Source of the DNA: JACVRW01 sp963734025
GTDB lineage: Bacteria; Actinomycetota; Thermoleophilia; Solirubrobacterales; Thermoleophilaceae
Assembly (NCBI GenBank): GCA_963734025.1
Contig: CAVTFR010000015.1
Span: 248,001-312,000 of the forward strand
Length of the DNA stretch: 64,000 nt
Direction of reading: 5' to 3'
Within the stretch, counting starts at the first letter, position 1. Each line of letters starts with the position of its first letter. Under the pieces are notes generated by a model that saw only the letters and a list, made by a program, of their open reading frames with translations, was not told the origin of the DNA and ran no database searches. The translations under genes and the position numbers were made by a program. This document shows, piece after piece, positions 60,848 to 64,000 of the stretch.

Positions 60848-61810
60848 TCAGCTCCCGAGCTCGGGGAGCACGTGCTCGCCGAACGCGTCGATGAAGCGCT
60901 CCTGCTCACGCCCCACGTGGTGTAGGTAGATCTCGTCGAAGCCGAGCGCCGCCAGCTCGTGCAGCACCTCCACGTGGCGGCCGGGGTCGGCCGACACGAG
61001 CACCGTGTCGCGCACCGCTTCGGGACTCATGTGCTCGGCGGCGATGTCGAACTGCTCGACGGTGTGCAGGTCCCAGCAGAGCGGCGGCGCGAAGACGTTC
61101 GTACGCCACTGGTCGTATGCGATCTCGAGCGCGCTGTCCTCGTCGGGCGCCCATGAGAGATGGACCTGGACAGCGAGCCGCTTGCCCTCGCCTCCGTTCT
61201 CCCTGAATGCGGCGATCATGCGCTCGAGCTTGTCGGGCGGCTGGTTGACGGTCACGAGGCCGTCCGCCCACTCGCCAACCCAGCCCGCGGTCTCGACGCT
61301 GACGGCCGGCCCGATCAGGGGCGGTGGCTCGGGCGGCAAGGTCCAGAGCCGCGCGCGGTCCACAACGACGCGGCCGTGATGGTCGACCACCTCGCCGGCG
61401 AAGAGCGCCCTGATCACGTCCACGCACTCGCGCAGGCGCGCATTGCGCTCGGCCTTCGAGGGCCAGCGCTCGCCAGTGATGTGCTCGTTCGACGCCTCGC
61501 CGGTGCCGAGCGCCACCCACAGGCGGCCCGGGAACATCTGGCACAGCGAGGCGGCGGCCTGAGCGACGATCGCCGGGTGATAGCGCTGCCCGGGCGCGTT
61601 CACGACCCCGAAGGGCAGGCTCGTGGCCTCGAGCGCGGCCCCGAGGAACGACCAGGCGAAGCCGGACTCGCCCTGGCGCTCGCTCCATGGCGAGAAGTGG
61701 TCCGAGGACATCGCGGCGGCAAAGCCGGCCTGCTCGGCGTGGCGCACAGCCGCGAGCAGGTCAGCGGGCGGAATCTGCTCGTGCGAGCAGTGGAAGCCGA
61801 TGCGGGACAT
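60848..61810 (-). CDS. F420-type LLM oxidoreductase
   Basis: A 320-residue luciferase-like (LLM) TIM-barrel protein of the group resembling F420-dependent glucose-6-phosphate dehydrogenase. Marks are IGFHCSHEQIPPADLL, SSDHFSPWSERQGESGFAWS and GRLWVALGTGEASNEH, with AGWVGEWADGLVTV later. Cofactor F420 use is inferred from the subgroup, not from a direct motif. It lies upstream of the GH13 gene in the same orientation, suggesting a carbohydrate-linked two-gene unit. Confidence 0.85.
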   Translation of the reverse strand: MSRIGFHCSHEQIPPADLLAAVRHAEQAGFAAAMSSDHFSPWSERQGESGFAWSFLGAALEATSLPFGVVNAPGQRYHPAIVAQAAASLCQMFPGRLWVALGTGEASNEHITGERWPSKAERNARLRECVDVIRALFAGEVVDHHGRVVVDRARLWTLPPEPPPLIGPAVSVETAGWVGEWADGLVTVNQPPDKLERMIAAFRENGGEGKRLAVQVHLSWAPDEDSALEIAYDQWRTNVFAPPLCWDLHTVEQFDIAAEHMSPEAVRDTVLVSADPGRHVEVLHELAALGFDEIYLHHVGREQERFIDAFGEHVLPELGS

Positions 61811-61855
61811 GCGGCGATCTCATACCCCGCCGGCCCGCGGCTTATCCGCGCAGGC

Positions 61856-62362
61856 TCAGCGCCAGCCGTCGCCGAGTGAGTCGGCCAGCCGGTCGCGCGC
61901 TCGGTAGAGCCGGCTCATGACCGACCCGATCGGAATGCCGAGCAGGCGGGCCGCCTCGTCGTAGCTCATGCCGGCCAGGTCCACCGCCGCGACGACATCC
62001 CGGTGGTGGTCGGGCAGGTCCGAGACGGCGCCGTAGACCTCACCCGCCAGAGCGGAGAGCACCGGATCGCCGGTCACGCGGTGATCCGGCGGGTCGAGAT
62101 CGTCGGAGGCCAGGCACGAGCGCTCGCGCGTCGACTCGGAGCGGCGGTGGTCGGTGGTGACGTTGCGCAATGTGCGCGCCAGGTAGGCGAAGCTGTCGCG
62201 GTTGCGAACGCGCCGCGGCCGGGCGAGCACTCGCAGGTAGGTCTCCTGCACGAGGTCCTCGGCGACGTGAGGCGATCCGCAGAGCGACCAGGCGAGCCGG
62301 TAGAGACGGGTCAGATGGGACGCGGCTTCGTCGGGTTGGAGGGCCAGTCCAAGCGAAGTCAT
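61856..62362 (-). CDS. ECF-type RNA polymerase sigma factor
   Basis: A 168-residue sigma-70 family factor with only regions 2 and 4. Region 2 contains SPHVAEDLVQETYLRVLARP and the SFAYLARTLRNVTTDHRR -10-binding helix; region 4 contains YDEAARLLGIPIGSVMSRLY. No anti-sigma gene with zinc motif or TM helix is next to it; the downstream gene is the LLM oxidoreductase. Divergent from lysR. Confidence 0.9.
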   Translation of the reverse strand: MTSLGLALQPDEAASHLTRLYRLAWSLCGSPHVAEDLVQETYLRVLARPRRVRNRDSFAYLARTLRNVTTDHRRSESTRERSCLASDDLDPPDHRVTGDPVLSALAGEVYGAVSDLPDHHRDVVAAVDLAGMSYDEAARLLGIPIGSVMSRLYRARDRLADSLGDGWR

Positions 62363-62471
62363 TTCTCTTCCTTGAGGGGCTTTACGCGAGTCCTATGTGT
62401 ACGCAACCAGGTTCTCGCGATGTACCCCATTTGGCAAGCGAAGTCGTTGATGGCGCTGATAACTTGGGTGG

Positions 62472-63419
62472 ATGATTGATGTGGCGCGCTTGCGGGTGTT
62501 TCGCGAAGTCGCCGCAAGAGGCTCGTTCACCGCGGCGGCAAACGCGCTCCACTACAGCCAGCCGGCGGTCTCGCACCACGTGGCGAGGCTCGAGGACGAG
62601 CTCGGCGTCCAGCTGCTGATCCGGCAGCCACGCGGGCTGTCCGTCACCCCCGCGGGCGAGCAGGTGCTGCGCCACGCGGACGCGGTGCTCGACCGTCTCG
62701 ACGAGGCGGAGCGCGAGCTCGGCGACCTGGCGGCGGCGGCCACCGCCACCGTGCGGCTCGCGGCGTTCCCGAGCGCCGCCACGACGCTCGTCCCCGAGGC
62801 CGTCGCGGCGCTCGCGCGGCGCTACCCGGAGATCACACTCGAGGTGGTGCAGGCCGACCCTGAAGAGGCGCTGCCCGCGTTGCGGGACGGCCGCCACGAC
62901 CTCGCGCTCAGCTACGACTACCCGATGATGGACCGAGAGCCCGAGCCGGAGCTCGAGTACGAGCTCCTCTTCGAGGATCACCTGCTGCTCGCGCTTCCCG
63001 CCACTCATCCGCAGGCCGAGCAGCCGGTGGCGGACCTCGCCGAGCTCGCCGAGGAGACGTGGGTGGCGCCGAATCCTTGCCTATGCAGGGATGCCGTGGA
63101 GGCCGCCTGCTCGCTGCGCGGGTTCGCACCGAACGTCGTCTCGCAGACGAACGACTACCTCGCGATGCAGGGGCTCGTGGCCCTGGGCGTCGGCGTGGCG
63201 CTGATCCCGCGGCTGGCCCTGAGCGCCGGCGTCAGGGACGGCGTCGCCCTGCGCGCCGTCGAGGACCCGCCGGTCGTGCGCACGACCTCGATCGTGCAGC
63301 GCTCGAGCGGGCACCAGCCGCTGGCCGCCGAGCCGCTGCGGGCGATCCTGCGGGACCTCGTGCCGACGCTCGGTGCCTCGGGGCTGCGGCTGCGCGGCGC
63401 CGATCCGGTCGAGGGCTGA
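62472..63419 (+). CDS. LysR-family transcriptional regulator
   Basis: A 315-residue LysR protein. The N-terminal winged helix is ARGSFTAAANALHYSQPAVS followed by LEDELGVQLLIRQPRGLSVT; the C-terminal periplasmic-binding-like effector domain runs from about residue 90. LysR regulators usually control a divergent gene; here the divergent gene is the ECF sigma factor. Effector unknown. Confidence 0.93.
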   Translation: MIDVARLRVFREVAARGSFTAAANALHYSQPAVSHHVARLEDELGVQLLIRQPRGLSVTPAGEQVLRHADAVLDRLDEAERELGDLAAAATATVRLAAFPSAATTLVPEAVAALARRYPEITLEVVQADPEEALPALRDGRHDLALSYDYPMMDREPEPELEYELLFEDHLLLALPATHPQAEQPVADLAELAEETWVAPNPCLCRDAVEAACSLRGFAPNVVSQTNDYLAMQGLVALGVGVALIPRLALSAGVRDGVALRAVEDPPVVRTTSIVQRSSGHQPLAAEPLRAILRDLVPTLGASGLRLRGADPVEG

Positions 63420-63464
63420 TCCGGGCGGCCCCGTGGGCCGGGTCCGGTTAGGGTCCCGGCCGCG

Positions 63465-64000
63465 ATGGACGAGACGATCTTCAAGGCATACGACGTCCGC
63501 GGCATCTACCCGGATCAGATGGACGAGCAGATCGCGTACCGGATCGGACGCGGGTTCGCGCGCGTGCTCTCGGATCTACAGGGCATACCGGGCGGCGACC
63601 TGCGCGTCGCGCTCGGCCGCGACATGCGGCTCTCGGCACCCTCGATGTCCGACGCCTACGCGCGCGGCATCACCGACGAGGGCGCCGACGTGCTCGATAC
63701 CGGGATGGTCGGGACCGAGATGGTCTACTGGACCGTCGGCTCGCGCGAGCTCGACGGCGGGCTGATGTGCACGGCGTCGCACAACCCGGCCGCCTACACC
63801 GGTGCGAAGCTCGTCAAGCGCGGCGCGATCGCGCTCTCGGGCGACTCTGGGATCGGTGAGCTCAAGGAGATCGTGAGCTCGGGCGAGCCTGGGCCGGCGG
63901 CGGACGACCCGGGCTCGATCGCGCAGGAGGACATCGCCGAGCCCTTCCGCCGGGCGGCGCTCGGCTACATCGACGCGAGCGCCATCAAACCCCTGAGGGT
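63465..64000 (+). CDS. Phosphomannomutase/phosphoglucomutase (3' end outside window)
   Basis: The first 178 residues of an alpha-D-phosphohexomutase. FKAYDVRGIYPDQMDEQIA begins domain 1, LGRDMRLSAPSM is the sugar-phosphate motif, and the phosphoserine loop TASHNPAAYTGAKLV is intact. It isomerises mannose or glucose 1- and 6-phosphates for envelope polysaccharide and nucleotide-sugar synthesis. The gene runs off the window edge. It follows lysR by 45 bases. Confidence 0.9.
   Translation, partial: MDETIFKAYDVRGIYPDQMDEQIAYRIGRGFARVLSDLQGIPGGDLRVALGRDMRLSAPSMSDAYARGITDEGADVLDTGMVGTEMVYWTVGSRELDGGLMCTASHNPAAYTGAKLVKRGAIALSGDSGIGELKEIVSSGEPGPAADDPGSIAQEDIAEPFRRAALGYIDASAIKPLR

Noticed and set aside
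62363..62471. Autoregulated ECF promoter (GAACC...CGT) before the sigma gene
   Set aside because: GAACC is present on the minus strand but no CGT element lies at 15-18 bases.

Overview
The window is 64 kb of chromosomal DNA with very high G+C, tightly packed genes and no sign of mobile DNA (no transposase, integrase, phage gene or CRISPR array). Several features point to a high-GC actinobacterium. These are an actinobacterial integration host factor next to gmk and rpoZ, an F420-type LLM oxidoreductase, a pyrR-led pyrimidine operon, and an exported protein with 10-residue DLRNN-type repeats. I infer the Thermoleophilia (Solirubrobacterales/Gaiellales side). That placement rests on gene content and style, not on a marker-gene tree. 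Neighbouring genes very often share a 4-base stop/start overlap (ATGA, GTGA, TTGA, even CTGA), so most runs are translationally coupled operons.

Layout. 1-12.3 kb: the 3' part of a multi-GAF histidine kinase; a leftward block of ftsK, a rodZ-like gene, cinA, thpR, a class-2-like pyrD, an acetyltransferase and a methyltransferase; then a rightward response regulator/histidine kinase pair coupled to an exported repeat protein whose 3' region is frame-broken. 12.3-23.5 kb, mostly leftward: dapA-rnj; pnp-M16 protease-dapB with a DsbA-like/VKOR disulfide pair; rpsO-peroxiredoxin-DsbA; DoxX. 23.6-31.8 kb: one transcription/translation operon, rimP-nusA-ylxR-infB-ylxP-rbfA-nrnA-truB-ribF. 32-38.6 kb: accessory metabolism and resistance, with a GMC oxidase plus aldehyde dehydrogenase pair facing a TetR regulator, and a MarR regulator facing an MFS pump. 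38.7-50.9 kb: coaBC-rpoZ-gmk-mihF and the pyr operon pyrR-B-C-carA-(small ORF)-carB-pyrK-pyrD. 51-56 kb: RNase Z, a phosphodiesterase, a glucose-dehydrogenase-like enzyme, tRNA-Arg(CCG) and small hypothetical genes. 56.3-58.1 kb: a SAM-I riboswitch, a threonine-synthase-like gene and a ThiS/MoaD-like carrier. 58.1-64 kb: CorA, a GH13 enzyme, an LLM oxidoreductase, an ECF sigma factor, a LysR regulator and the start of a phosphohexomutase.

The most interesting locus is 56.37-58.10 kb. A textbook S-box (SAM-I) leader with its own terminator controls a threonine-synthase-family enzyme, followed 14 bases later by a small sulfur-carrier protein ending in Gly-Gly-Ala. A SAM-sensing switch, a PLP enzyme that would use phosphohomoserine, and a carrier needing C-terminal trimming before thiocarboxylation together suggest carrier-protein-dependent homocysteine (methionine) synthesis rather than ordinary threonine synthesis.

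Other notable points are a PyrR-binding RNA motif just before the pyrR ribosome-binding site, divergent promoters whose -35 boxes share one palindrome beside tetR, a Cys/His zinc-type motif in a long NusA tail, probable non-canonical start codons (CTG in pyrD, unresolved in gmk and ylxR), and two pyrD genes of different type.
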